Assembly (NCBI GenBank): GCA_035533075.1
Contig: DATLUO010000281.1
Span: forward strand, 44,674 to 108,673
Reading direction: 5' to 3'
Length of the DNA stretch: 64,000 nucleotides
DNA from: Pirellulales bacterium
GTDB taxonomy: Bacteria > Planctomycetota > Planctomycetia > Pirellulales > JAICIG01
The translations under genes and the position numbers were made by a program. The notes beneath the pieces were generated by a model that saw nothing but the letters and a program-made list of their open reading frames with translations, ran no database searches and had not been told where the DNA came from. Shown one piece after another: positions 52,008 through 61,270 of the stretch (position 1 is its first letter; each line of letters starts with the position of its first letter).

Positions 52008-52304
52008 TCAGCCGAAATTGGAAAATACCGTAATGTTGCGCGCGCCATGCATGACACGAGCGATTCGCACGCCATGAACATCCGGAAGATAAAAAATGAC
52101 GTAGCTTCCGACCGAGAAGCTGCGCAGGTCGGGACGAAGATCGTCACGCTTTTCGCCAAGCTCGGGGAAATCCGCCGACAGGCGAAACCGCTCGTAGAAC
52201 GCACTGACCAGCCGCCGCGCTGCAGCGCGCTTGTCGCGCGCGACATATTCACGGATTTCGGCGAGATCCGTCCGCGCCAGATGGGACAGGGCGAACCGCC
52301 TCAT
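52008..52304 (-). CDS. ParE/RelE-type toxin
   Basis: 98 aa, typical length. The pattern MRRFALSHLARTDLAEIREY at the start and the segment LRSFSVGSYVIFYLPDVHGV near the end are characteristic of the ParE/RelE plasmid-stabilisation superfamily. ParE members inhibit DNA gyrase; RelE members cut mRNA; the sequence favours the ParE side. It overlaps its antitoxin gene by 4 bp (ATGA), with the antitoxin first, as usual. Confidence 0.88.
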   Translation of the reverse strand: MRRFALSHLARTDLAEIREYVARDKRAAARRLVSAFYERFRLSADFPELGEKRDDLRPDLRSFSVGSYVIFYLPDVHGVRIARVMHGARNITVFSNFG

Positions 52305-52564
52305 GCGCCGTTCTTCTTCGCTCGCAGCCGTCGCGCCTCCGTTTCAATGTCGTCCAAAAACCGCTCCAACGATTCGTCGTCATGCTCGGTAAACTCACCG
52401 GTGGAGAACTGTGCTATGCCCGCGTCAAGCTTTGCCAGCAGCCGCTCGCGCTGCTCCAATAGACCGAATGCCGTCCGCACGACTTCACCGGCACTTGGGT
52501 AAACTCCACTTTCGACCCGCTGTTGAACAAACGATTCGAACTCTTCGGACAACTGCAAACCCAT
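52301..52564 (-). CDS. ParD-type antitoxin
   Basis: 87 aa from ATG 52564 with GGGAG upstream. The start MGLQLSEEFESFVQQRVESG then VYPSAGEVVRTAFGLLEQRE is the ribbon-helix-helix DNA-binding pattern of ParD/CopG-type antitoxins; the rest is an acidic helical toxin-binding tail (GEFTEHDDESLERFLDDIET). It should autoregulate the pair. The promoter lies in the 66 bp shared with the divergent dehydrogenase gene. Confidence 0.88.
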   Translation of the reverse strand: MGLQLSEEFESFVQQRVESGVYPSAGEVVRTAFGLLEQRERLLAKLDAGIAQFSTGEFTEHDDESLERFLDDIETEARRLRAKKNGA

Positions 52565-52630
52565 AAGCACATCTCCCAACAAATCCTCGCTAACCCGTTT
52601 GCCGTCTATTTTAACCGCGTAAACGTGACG

Positions 52631-55600
52631 ATGGAAAGTCTCCGACACCCTCTTTTTGTCATGCCACGACCATTCTTCGCCATATCGCTCCGGGCATCCG
52701 CCGCGTTCATGCTTCTCTTCGCAGCCTCCGGACGGGCGGCTGACGACGCGGGTTACTCGCTCCAAGACCCCGAGTTGAAGCTGGTGTCGATCGACTCGTC
52801 GGCCGATGAATCGTTCTTTTCGGTGCGGGGCGATTCGATGGGCCGGCTGTTTGTCGGCGGCCGGCGCTCGTTGTTCGTGTACGAACCCGACGAGCGAGGA
52901 GGCTATCGGCCGCGGCGGCGGTTGTATCAGTTTCCCGATCATACCTGGATCAACGACATCGCCATCCGCGGCGACGACCTCTACCTGCTCACGGTCAGCG
53001 CGCTCTACATCTTGCCCGGCGGCGTCACCCAGCGCGACGGGCTGAACGTGCGGCGGCTCGTGTGGGGCGTTCCCCTGGGCCACGTACACCAGTGTTTTCA
53101 CGCGCTGGCTTGGGGACCGGAGGGCGACCTGTACCTGTCGATGGGCGATCCGGTGGTCGGCTACGGCGACTTCAGCCGGCCCGACCATTGGTGCCATTGG
53201 ACGTTCTTCAGCCAGCCCGACGACACGCCCACGCCGTACACGGGCGTCGGCGGCGTGTTTCGCTGCCGGCCGGATGGCAGCGGCTTTCAAGTGGTCGCCC
53301 GTGGCATGCGGAACGCGTGCGGTCTGGCCTTCGACCGGCACTGGAACCTGTTTTCCAACGACAACGACCACGAGAGCATTCCCGATTTATACGTGCCCGG
53401 CCGGCTGCTGTACGCGACGCCGCACGCCGAGTTTTTCTGGCCGCGGGGCTGGATGGTGGAAAAGACGCCCGAGCGCCGCGACCTGCTCGATACGCTGTTC
53501 GCCGGCATGGGCCGGGCAGTTCCGGTCGGCCAGGCGTATTATCACGACGACTTCCTGCCGGCCCGTTACCGCGACAACCTGCTCGTGGCCCGCTGGTGTA
53601 CGCGCAGCGTGACGCGCTATCCGCTCCAGCGGCGGGGCGCCGGCTTCAAGGCCGACGAGCACGTGCTCTTGGCGTGCCAGAACGACGCCCGGCCGGTGGG
53701 CGTGTGCGTGGGCCGCGGCGGCCGCATCTTCGCCACGGTGGCCCATATGGCCCACAACGAAGGTTCGCCGGCCTACAAGAGCGACCTCGTGATGATCACC
53801 CGCCGCGACGATCCCGCATCGCATCCGTTTGCCGCGATCGATCTTGCGCGGGCCAAGCAGCGGCAACTTTGGGCGGAACTGTCGAACGCATCGTGGTCGA
53901 GGCGCAGCGCGGCCCACGTCGAACTGCTGCGGCGCGGCGAGGCGCTGCTCGGCGAGGCGGCCGAACGGCTGCGCCGCGTTTCTCCCGATGATCCCAGCCG
54001 GTCCCATTTGATCTGGCTTACTGCGGCCGGCGCTGGCGGCAAGCCCGATGAGTTGATCGCATTTACGCGGGACAAAGGCACCGACATCCGCCTGCAAGCC
54101 ATTCGGGCGCTGGCCGAGTTTGCCCCTCAAACCACGCCGCGAGAGGTTTTCATCGCCGCCCTGCACGATTCCGACCTGCAAGTGCAACACGCAGCTTTGC
54201 TGGCTTTCTTTCGAACGGTTGGCCCTTTGCCCGATGAGGTGCTTGCCGACCCGGCGCGCAGCGGCGATAGCTACTTGCGGCAGACCGCGGCGCTGCTTCT
54301 GGCGGAACGAGCGACCTGCGACGACCTGGCGCGTCTCTGCGCCGCCCGCCGCGACGCGGCCAGCCGGTTGGCGGGCGTGTTGGCCGCCGGTTTTCGGCTG
54401 ACCGTGCCGCCGGCCACGCAGCCGATTGCCGGCGATTTGCCGCTGGCAAAACTCCCTTCTCCGGAGCAACACCTCATCCAGTTCGCCGACGCCAAGATCG
54501 ATCTCCGCGAGCGCGGACGCATCGGCAACTTCACCATGGCCGAGCACTGGCGGGCAGGCCAACACTCGACCGAGCAAGAGCAACTCTTTTCGCTGTTGGT
54601 CGAGCGGCTGGCCGATGCCGACGAGCCGGTCCGCTTGCAGGCCGCCCACTTCTTGCGGTTGCTGAACGACGCCCGGAGCGAACCGGCCGTCGCCCGGGTC
54701 GTCGAAGAAAGCGAAGAGCGCCGCCTGGCAGTCGCGCCGTTGAAGGGCGTCGGCCGTGTCTGGCTGGCCGGGCCTTTTGCCGATCACGGGCGGGGTTTTC
54801 AAACGGGGCATCCACCCGAAGCGGCGGCCATCGACCTGTCGGCCCTTTATCCGCAAGGCGACGCCAAGATCGCCTGGAAAGAGGTCGAGAACTCCACGCA
54901 CATCGATCTGGCGCGCAAGTTCGGACCCTGCGACGATGCGTCGTTCTATGCCTATTTCCGCCTGGAGACCGTGCGGCGCGAGCGCGTGCGGCTGATGGTC
55001 GGTTCCGACGACGGCGTCAAGGTCTGGCACAACGGCCGCGAGGTCTGGTCGCAGGATGTGGTGCGCGCGGCGCTGCCGTTGCAAGATGTCGTGCCGCTCG
55101 TACTTGAGCCGGGCGGCAACGATGTGCTGGTCCGCGTACAAAATGTATCGGGCGACTGCGGCATGTATCTGCACTATCGGGCGTTGGGAAGCGTGGCGCT
55201 GCGGTTGCCCGAAAAGCTGGGAGCCGATTCTCTGGCCGAGCGGCTGAAGAGCGCGGCCGGCCAGAGCGGCAACGAGCTAAGCGGCGAGTTTCTCAAGGTC
55301 GATTGGACGAAGACCGTGGCCGAGGCCGACGCGGGCCAGGGCCGGCGGCTGTTCGAGAAGCTGGGCTGCGTCAAGTGTCACGCCGTCAGCGCCGATGCCT
55401 CCGGCACGGGCGGCCCCAGCCTGGCCGACGCGGCCAAGCGATTCACGCTGGCCTATCTGGTTGAATCCGTGTTGTTGCCCAGCAAGCAAATGTCGCCGCT
55501 TTTCCGTCGGACTTCGATCGAAACCGACGCCGGGCAGGTTGTCACCGGCCTGGTGGTGAGTGAGACGGCCGACGGCCTGGAGTTGCTCCAGCAAGACGGC

Positions 55601-55735
55601 ACGCGCCGGACTCTCGTGAAGAGCGAGGTCGCCCGGCGCGATCTCCAGGAGCTTTCGCCGATGCCCGTCGGCATCGTGAAAACGCCCGCGGAGCTAAGCG
55701 AGCTGCTGGCCTACCTGCTCCGCGGAGAGCAATGA
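52631..55735 (+). CDS. PVC-type haem-binding dehydrogenase
   Basis: 1034 aa if started at ATG 52631; ATG 52661 is the alternative. Signal sequence RASAAFMLLFAASGRAADDA. Residues about 50-420 form a membrane-bound-dehydrogenase-type beta-propeller (DSMGRLFVGGRRSLFVYEPD, RNACGLAFDRHWNLFSNDND). A HEAT-like helical part follows (about 430-620), then a PA14/galactose-binding-like region (about 700-830), and a C-terminal cytochrome c domain with CVKCH in KLGCVKCHAVSA. These multi-domain haem proteins are characteristic of Planctomycetes and related phyla; substrate unknown. Confidence 0.88.
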   Translation: MESLRHPLFVMPRPFFAISLRASAAFMLLFAASGRAADDAGYSLQDPELKLVSIDSSADESFFSVRGDSMGRLFVGGRRSLFVYEPDERGGYRPRRRLYQFPDHTWINDIAIRGDDLYLLTVSALYILPGGVTQRDGLNVRRLVWGVPLGHVHQCFHALAWGPEGDLYLSMGDPVVGYGDFSRPDHWCHWTFFSQPDDTPTPYTGVGGVFRCRPDGSGFQVVARGMRNACGLAFDRHWNLFSNDNDHESIPDLYVPGRLLYATPHAEFFWPRGWMVEKTPERRDLLDTLFAGMGRAVPVGQAYYHDDFLPARYRDNLLVARWCTRSVTRYPLQRRGAGFKADEHVLLACQNDARPVGVCVGRGGRIFATVAHMAHNEGSPAYKSDLVMITRRDDPASHPFAAIDLARAKQRQLWAELSNASWSRRSAAHVELLRRGEALLGEAAERLRRVSPDDPSRSHLIWLTAAGAGGKPDELIAFTRDKGTDIRLQAIRALAEFAPQTTPREVFIAALHDSDLQVQHAALLAFFRTVGPLPDEVLADPARSGDSYLRQTAALLLAERATCDDLARLCAARRDAASRLAGVLAAGFRLTVPPATQPIAGDLPLAKLPSPEQHLIQFADAKIDLRERGRIGNFTMAEHWRAGQHSTEQEQLFSLLVERLADADEPVRLQAAHFLRLLNDARSEPAVARVVEESEERRLAVAPLKGVGRVWLAGPFADHGRGFQTGHPPEAAAIDLSALYPQGDAKIAWKEVENSTHIDLARKFGPCDDASFYAYFRLETVRRERVRLMVGSDDGVKVWHNGREVWSQDVVRAALPLQDVVPLVLEPGGNDVLVRVQNVSGDCGMYLHYRALGSVALRLPEKLGADSLAERLKSAAGQSGNELSGEFLKVDWTKTVAEADAGQGRRLFEKLGCVKCHAVSADASGTGGPSLADAAKRFTLAYLVESVLLPSKQMSPLFRRTSIETDAGQVVTGLVVSETADGLELLQQDGTRRTLVKSEVARRDLQELSPMPVGIVKTPAELSELLAYLLRGEQ

Positions 55736-55787
55736 GCTGATACAATATCGCGGCGTGATGTTGATGGCCAACGTCAGCGAAGCATCG

Positions 55788-55870
<83 letters not shown>

Positions 55871-55911
55871 CTGCAACGAGTTATACTTCACGCGGCCGAG
55901 AATGAGACGTG

Positions 55912-56068
55912 GGTGGCGGCTGGGGCAGAGTCTGGCCGCGTGGAGGCTGGCACCTCGTTGATCTTGGCGGCCGGGCGATGCCCCGGTTGGACGCACCGGG
56001 GCATCGCTTGGCCGCCACGCCATTGAAAGTCGGCAGCCGCTATCGGGCCAAGCTCTGCCCCAGCCACC
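55912..56068 (+). repeat. nested inverted repeat element, copy 2
   Basis: Outer arms 55912-55937 and 56046-56068 (GGCTGGGGCAGAG and complement), inner arms 55967-55986 and 55996-56016 (CGATGCCCCGG and complement). Same design and closely similar arms to copy 1 at 46579-46733; the spacers between inner and outer arms differ. It lies between the tRNA and the ELWxxDGT gene; the rest of 55871-56266 shows nothing recognisable. Confidence 0.9.
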
Positions 56069-56266
56069 GCTTTTCCTGGCGGGCATTGAACGTTTCCAGC
56101 AGCGTGTGGCGGGGCAATCCGTGTGCCAATCGCCGGTCTGTAACGGTTGTGCCGCAAATTACTGATGTAGCGTTGGTGCCGAAGACGATAGGCCCTAAGA
56201 CGCCGCCGAAAAAAAGGCCGCGCGTGCGCTTGTTCTGCTGTCTGGGCTGGGAAAGGACTTACCCTC

Positions 56267-58603
56267 ATGACGCCGGAATCGCTGTTCCGTCGGTTTTGCC
56301 AACGTCTGCGCAAAAAAACGCGCCAACGGCCCCGCTTCACCAAAGCGGGCGTCCTGGGCCGCACCATCGAAAACCTGGAAGACCGCAGTCTTCTCTCGGC
56401 CACCTATCTACCCATCAACCCCACGGGCGCCGCCGACCCCTCGAACATGGCCGCGCTCGGCGGACAGGTGCTCTTCGCCGCCAACGACGGTTCCACCGGC
56501 GTCGAACTCTGGAAGAGCGACGGTACGGTGTCGGGCACCACGCTCGTCAAAGACATCAATCCGGGCAGCACCGTCATCAACAGCGTGACAACTCCCAACA
56601 GCTCCGATCCCACCGATCTGGTGACGGTCGGCGGCTACGTCTACTTCGCCGCCAACGACGGCAGCGACGGCACCCAGCTTTGGAGAAGCGACGGCACCGC
56701 CTCGGGCACCACCATGGTGACCGGTCTCAACGCGTCGGGCGGAGGCATCGCTCCGGCCGACCTCACCAACCTCAACGGCAAGCTGTTCTTCGCGGCCAAC
56801 GACGGCAGCGACGGCACGCAGGTCTGGACCACCGACGGCACCGCGGCCGGCACGGTCATGATCAGCAACCTGCGGCCCTCCAGCGGCGCGGCCGACCCCT
56901 CGCAGCTTACGGCCGTCGGCAGCTCGCTCTTTTTTACGGCGAACGCCGGCGCGTCGGGCACTCAGCTTTATGTGACCAGCGGCTCGTTGGCAGGCACGCA
57001 CCTCGTCTACGGCGTCACCAACGGCACGATCGGCGCTTCACCCTCCGATCTCACCGACGTCAACGGCACACTCTACTACGCGGGCTACGACAGCGTGTAC
57101 GGCAACCAGTTGTGGAAGAGCGACGGCACGGCCGGCGGCACCGAAATGGTGACCGAAATCGGGTCCGGAAGCTCGTTTCCGACCAGCTTGACCGACGTCG
57201 CCGGCACGCTGTATTTCGCGGCCAACGACGGCACGCACGGCGTGCAGCTTTGGAAAAGTGACGGCACCGCCGCCGGCACCACGATGGTCGCCGACATCAA
57301 TACCAGCGCAGCCGGAGCGAGCTCCTATCCGGCCGAGTTGACCGACGTCGATGGCGTGCTCTACTTCCGGGCCAACGACGGCGTCAACGGCACGCAGCTT
57401 TGGAAAAGCGACGGAACCGCGGCCGGAACGACGATGGTGGCAGCCGTCAACGCCGGCAGCGTCGGCTCGACGCCCGACAATCTGACGGCCGCCAACGGTT
57501 ACCTCTTTTTCACCGCCAATGACGGCGTACACGGCTTCGAACTTTGGCAAAGCGACGGCACGGCGGCCGGCACCACGCTGTTGGCCGACATCAATCCGGG
57601 CGCGCCCAGCTCGAACCCCAGCAATCTGACGTCGGCCGGCAACACCCTGTTTGCCGCGGCCAACGACGGCACGCACGGCGTTTCACTGTATGCCGCGGCC
57701 ATTCCCACCCCGCGGCCCGTGCTGGCCGAGGCAACATACTATTACAGTCCCGGCGGGATGATCACCGCCGCGGCGCCCGGCGTGTTGAGCGGGGCCACAC
57801 CGACCTCCGGCACGCTCACCGCCGTGCTGGTCAGCCCGCCCTCGCACGGATCGCTGACCCTCCACAGCGACGGCTCGTTCACCTACACGCCCGACGCGGG
57901 ATTCCGGGGAAAAGACACGTTCACCGTGAGCGCGACGAACGGTTCGAGCAGTTCGGCACAGAACGCCGTCGTGACCGTCGAAAGCTCCGATTACCGCTGG
58001 GTGGCTAATCTTTACACCGTGGTGCTCGGCAGGGCGGCGGGCGCCGCCACCGACGCCGAGATCACGTACTGGGTCGACCAGCTCGCCGCCGGAACCACTC
58101 GCGCCGAGATCAGCGAAGTCTTCACGCACTCGAACGAGTATGACACGCACCTCGTCAACGGATACTTCGAGCAACTGCTGGGACGCGCCGCCGATCCATC
58201 GGCCCTGAGCTATTTCGTGGCCGAACTGGAGGCGGGCGTCTCGTCCGACACCGTGGTGGCACAAATCGTCAGCTCCAGCGAGTTCACGACGATGGCCGGT
58301 TCGACCAACGGCTTCGTCAGCAATCTGTATAATGCACTGTTGGGACGCCTGCCCACAGGGGCGGAGTTCAGGTATTGGGTCGGGCAGTTGAATGCTGGCG
58401 TCACGCCGCAGGAAGTGGCCAGCATCTTTGTGGCCTCGACGGAATACCGGGAGATTGCGATCAACAATCTGTATGAGCAATATCTGCAGCGGGCCGCCGA
58501 CGCCGACGGCATGGCCTTCTGGCTGGCGGAGTTCCAGAATGGACAGACGTCGCAGGCATTGGCAGCGACGCTGGCCGCCAGCGAGGAGTTTTACGCCACG
58601 TAG
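56267..58603 (+). CDS. extracellular ELWxxDGT-repeat and DUF4214 protein
   Basis: 778 aa. The N-terminus carries the planctomycete export-type motif IENLEDRSLLSA (about 38-49) after a basic stretch, not a classical signal peptide. Then about eight ELWxxDGT-type repeats from 75 to 480 (VELWKSDGT, TQLWRSDGT, FELWQSDGT), each ~50 aa. Residues about 485-570 form a cadherin/Ig-like domain (PPSHGSLTLHSDGSFTYTPD). The end has two DUF4214-type units (YFEQLLGRAADPSALSYFVA, YEQYLQRAADADGMAFWLAE). Surface or secreted adhesion role inferred. Its TAG stop is formed by the start of a dispersed hairpin element. Confidence 0.85.
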   Translation: MTPESLFRRFCQRLRKKTRQRPRFTKAGVLGRTIENLEDRSLLSATYLPINPTGAADPSNMAALGGQVLFAANDGSTGVELWKSDGTVSGTTLVKDINPGSTVINSVTTPNSSDPTDLVTVGGYVYFAANDGSDGTQLWRSDGTASGTTMVTGLNASGGGIAPADLTNLNGKLFFAANDGSDGTQVWTTDGTAAGTVMISNLRPSSGAADPSQLTAVGSSLFFTANAGASGTQLYVTSGSLAGTHLVYGVTNGTIGASPSDLTDVNGTLYYAGYDSVYGNQLWKSDGTAGGTEMVTEIGSGSSFPTSLTDVAGTLYFAANDGTHGVQLWKSDGTAAGTTMVADINTSAAGASSYPAELTDVDGVLYFRANDGVNGTQLWKSDGTAAGTTMVAAVNAGSVGSTPDNLTAANGYLFFTANDGVHGFELWQSDGTAAGTTLLADINPGAPSSNPSNLTSAGNTLFAAANDGTHGVSLYAAAIPTPRPVLAEATYYYSPGGMITAAAPGVLSGATPTSGTLTAVLVSPPSHGSLTLHSDGSFTYTPDAGFRGKDTFTVSATNGSSSSAQNAVVTVESSDYRWVANLYTVVLGRAAGAATDAEITYWVDQLAAGTTRAEISEVFTHSNEYDTHLVNGYFEQLLGRAADPSALSYFVAELEAGVSSDTVVAQIVSSSEFTTMAGSTNGFVSNLYNALLGRLPTGAEFRYWVGQLNAGVTPQEVASIFVASTEYREIAINNLYEQYLQRAADADGMAFWLAEFQNGQTSQALAATLAASEEFYAT

Positions 58604-58709
58604 CCCGCTTGCTCCGCAAGCGGAACGGCGTTTTCACGTGGCTGGGTTTTCCATAAGTTCGGTCCAAAGGTAGTGGAGAACCGTTCCGCTTGCGGAGCAA
58701 GCGGGCTAC
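58600..58709 (+). repeat. GTAGCCCGC-type inverted repeat element, second copy
   Basis: Left arm from 58600 (GTAGCCCGCTTGCTCC...) and right arm ending 58709 (...AAGCGGGCTAC), near-perfect complements of about 27 bp. The TAG at 58601-58603 is the stop of the ELWxxDGT gene. Related to 44362-44470. Confidence 0.93.
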
Positions 58710-58733
58710 CTGGGCGGAGCCGAGGAAGACGCG

Positions 58734-59084
58734 GTGAATGACGCACTGACACCCCTGGGCAAGATGACGGCCTTCTACATCCCGGCGCACAAGCTCGATG
58801 CGCCGGCCAGGGAGCACGGCGCCACGCCACGCGACACGATCCACCGGTTCCTGATTGAGCACTTCCGTGCATATACGCACGCTCCTTCGCTGGTGAAAGG
58901 CTTCTGGCTCGACGATCAGGGGCGCATGCAGCACGACGTGCTGGAACGTTTCGAGGTTTCATTTGGCGCCGAGCACGAATTCGAACGGCTGGTGGGCTTT
59001 CTGCGTCAAATCTGCGCGAGTCTGGGCGAGGAAGCGATTTACCTGACGCGGGGAGAAGAGAGCTTTCTGGTACACCGCAGGTGA
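58734..59084 (+). CDS. hypothetical protein, 116 aa
   Basis: GTG start at 58734 with GAGGAAG upstream. The product is soluble and mixed alpha/beta: TAFYIPAHKLDAPAREHGAT at the start, FERLVGFLRQICASLGEEAI near the end. No motif I recognise. It forms a small group with the next, 84-aa gene on the same strand, 87 bp on. Confidence 0.6.
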   Translation: MNDALTPLGKMTAFYIPAHKLDAPAREHGATPRDTIHRFLIEHFRAYTHAPSLVKGFWLDDQGRMQHDVLERFEVSFGAEHEFERLVGFLRQICASLGEEAIYLTRGEESFLVHRR

Positions 59085-59171
59085 CGGATTCGCTGGCACG
59101 CGATATGCTATGGAGAGCATTCGTCGGCTTAGTGAGCGTCGATGAGAGAAAAAGGGGCCGAGGGAAGAACC

Positions 59172-59426
59172 ATGAGCAACCGTATTGAATTTGTGGGTGG
59201 ACCGTATGACGGCCACCGTCAAAGTGTGCCGTCGCCGGAGGCCCTGGCCGAAACGGTGGCCTTGCCCGTGAATCGCAACATCTTTCGCATGCTGTCGGGC
59301 CTGCCCGCCATGGCCGGTGCCCGCACAACCAGCATTGCCATCTACGAGCTGGAGAAGGCGGACGACTGCGTGCGTTATTTTTTTCTCGGGGCCACTTCGG
59401 CCGCGGAGCCGTTTGCCCAGACCTGA
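59172..59426 (+). CDS. small hypothetical protein, 84 aa
   Basis: ATG 59172 with GAGGGAAG upstream. The start RIEFVGGPYDGHRQSVPSPE resembles a short beta-rich family found in several phyla. No membrane segment. Function unknown. Confidence 0.55.
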   Translation: MSNRIEFVGGPYDGHRQSVPSPEALAETVALPVNRNIFRMLSGLPAMAGARTTSIAIYELEKADDCVRYFFLGATSAAEPFAQT

Positions 59427-59460
59427 GTTGCGACCGGATCGCATCGCGTGGACCGCAGGC

Positions 59461-59558
59461 GTAGGGTGGGACCAGCGAACTTGCGAGCGCCGGCCCACCG
59501 TCGGCGCGACGTCGTTCACGGTGGGCCGGCGCTCGCAAGCTCGCTGGTCGCACCCTAC
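59461..59558 (+). repeat. inverted pair of the 39-bp dispersed element
   Basis: Plus copy 59461-59499 and minus copy 59520-59558 with a 20-bp loop, ending 9 bp before the start of the TPM-domain gene. Confidence 0.94.
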
Positions 59559-59567
59559 AATGATCTC

Positions 59568-60470
59568 ATGAGCCATCAATGTCATCGGCTTCGCCTCCCG
59601 CGGTTGCCTGTCAGTCCGATTCGTTTTGCGTTGGCCGCTCTCGTCGGCGTTTTGATGGCCGTTGGTCCGCATACGATCACGGCGGCCGACGGTCCGACTG
59701 AGCCGGAGCCAGCTCTGGCGGAGCGGTCCGACGAACCCGACGTGGGCGAACCGGGCCGCATGAAGTTGAAGCGTCCGGGCGAGCGCGAGTTCATCGTCGA
59801 TCTGGCCGATCTTATTTCATCGCCCGACGAGCAACACATCCGCGAGATTGCGACCAAGCTGCTCGACGACAAGGCGACGCCGGTCATCGTCGTCACGATC
59901 GAGTCGATGGCCAAGTACGGCGGCGACGGCATGCGCATCGAGACCTTCGCCCATCTGTTGTTCGATCAGTGGACGATCGGGCATGCCAAGCTCGACGGTC
60001 AGCTCTGGAACACCGGCATCTTGCTGCTGGTGTCGGCTGACGACCGCAAGGCCCGCATTGAGTTGGGCGCGGGCTGGAAGCACGAGCAAGACGCCTTGGC
60101 CCAGCAGATCATGGAAGAGCAAATCATTCCGCGTTTTCGCCAGGGCGACTTTTCCGGTGGCATCCTGGCCGGCATCGAAGCGCTCGACAAAATGGCGCGC
60201 GGCCTGGAGTTGCCGAAGCCACCCACGCCTTGGTGGCAGCCCGTGTTGGTCGTAGCGGCCATCGCGTTGATGATCTTCACGGTGGTCTCCCTCATTCGCC
60301 GCGGCGCCGGCGGTTGGGCCTGGCTCTTGTGGGGAGCGATCTTCTCGATCGTGGGCTACCTGCTTTACTCGTTCCTGAGAAGCTCCATGAACTCGGGCGG
60401 AGGCGATTTCTCAGGCGGTTCGTTCGGTGGAGGTTATTCGGGCGGCGGTGGCGCCACGGGGTCGTGGTAA
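59568..60470 (+). CDS. TPM-domain membrane protein
   Basis: 300 aa from ATG 59568, chosen because upstream coding is repeat-derived. Signal peptide about 15-40. The TPM (TLP18.3/Psb32/MOLO-1) domain is at about 75-215: DLADLISSPDEQHIREIATK, VIVVTIESMAKYGGDGMRIE, and the conserved GWKHEQDALAQQIMEEQIIP. Then two membrane segments and a G/S-rich tail (GGGDFSGGSFGGGYSGGGGA) typical of these proteins. The next gene encodes a second, shorter TPM protein. Confidence 0.87.
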   Translation: MSHQCHRLRLPRLPVSPIRFALAALVGVLMAVGPHTITAADGPTEPEPALAERSDEPDVGEPGRMKLKRPGEREFIVDLADLISSPDEQHIREIATKLLDDKATPVIVVTIESMAKYGGDGMRIETFAHLLFDQWTIGHAKLDGQLWNTGILLLVSADDRKARIELGAGWKHEQDALAQQIMEEQIIPRFRQGDFSGGILAGIEALDKMARGLELPKPPTPWWQPVLVVAAIALMIFTVVSLIRRGAGGWAWLLWGAIFSIVGYLLYSFLRSSMNSGGGDFSGGSFGGGYSGGGGATGSW

Positions 60471-60488
60471 CGAGGAGAAACAATAACA

Positions 60489-61172
60489 ATGCAGAGCGTT
60501 GCCAAGAAGCTCGCGGCCCACGACTACCAGCGGATCAACGAAGCGGTCGCGGCTGCCGAGGCGAAAACCTCGGCCGAGATTGTGCCGGTCGTGGCGGCCG
60601 TATCGGGTCGCTACGATCGGCCGGAAGACATCGTCGGCCTGTGGGCGGCTGCCGGTTCGTTGGCAGCCACGTGGGCGCTGTTGCCCGAACACGCCGGCGC
60701 GGGCGACTGGGGATCGTTGCCGCCTTGGGCGTATTTGTTGGTGCTGGTCTTCAGCATGGTGGTGGGCTTTGTCGTGGGCGCGGTCGTCGGTGCTCACGTC
60801 GATTGGTTGCGGCACTTGTTCACGCCCGCGCAGCAGATGCGCGACGAGGTGTTCGCCCGCTCGCGACAAGTGTTCTTCGACGGCCGTGTACACCACACGG
60901 CCGGCCGGACCGGACTGTTGATTTACGTTTCGCTTTTCGAGCGGATGGCCGCCATCGTCGCCGATGAAGCGGTGGTTGCCAAGCTCGGTCAGCCGGCCTT
61001 GGATGAGCTGCGCGACCATCTCACCGCATCGCTGCGCGGGCAGCCATTGGCCGACGCGATTTGCAACACCGTCGCGGCCGCCGGCCGGCGGTTGGCGGCC
61101 GTGCTGCCACGCGCCGAAGGCGACGTCAACGAACTGCCCGACGCGCTGGTGGTGCTCGATCGGCGGCTGTAG
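60489..61172 (+). CDS. TPM-domain protein with two membrane helices
   Basis: 227 aa from ATG 60489 (GAGGAG upstream). N-terminal helix-strand region typical of the TPM domain (INEAVAAAEAKTSAEIVPVV), two membrane helices (about 53-70 and 80-100), then the rest of the domain (RTGLLIYVSLFERMAAIVAD; LGQPALDELRDHLTASLRG). It probably pairs with the preceding TPM protein; the two genes are 18 bp apart. Confidence 0.84.
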   Translation: MQSVAKKLAAHDYQRINEAVAAAEAKTSAEIVPVVAAVSGRYDRPEDIVGLWAAAGSLAATWALLPEHAGAGDWGSLPPWAYLLVLVFSMVVGFVVGAVVGAHVDWLRHLFTPAQQMRDEVFARSRQVFFDGRVHHTAGRTGLLIYVSLFERMAAIVADEAVVAKLGQPALDELRDHLTASLRGQPLADAICNTVAAAGRRLAAVLPRAEGDVNELPDALVVLDRRL

Positions 61173-61270
61173 GGTTTCATGGATTGCCGAGTCCCACGAG
61201 CTCGCACGTCAAGATCCGCCGTGTTCCGGCGAATCTACTTTCAAAGGCACAACTGCAAAGGATAACCGTC

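Noticed and set aside
52301..53371. Long minus frame extending upstream of the antitoxin
   Set aside because: Only the last 87 codons, from ATG 52564 with a ribosome site, look like a protein; the rest is antisense to the dehydrogenase gene.
59448..59567. N-terminal extension of the first TPM gene
   Set aside because: It translates the 39-bp element pair; the ATG at 59568 begins the signal peptide.
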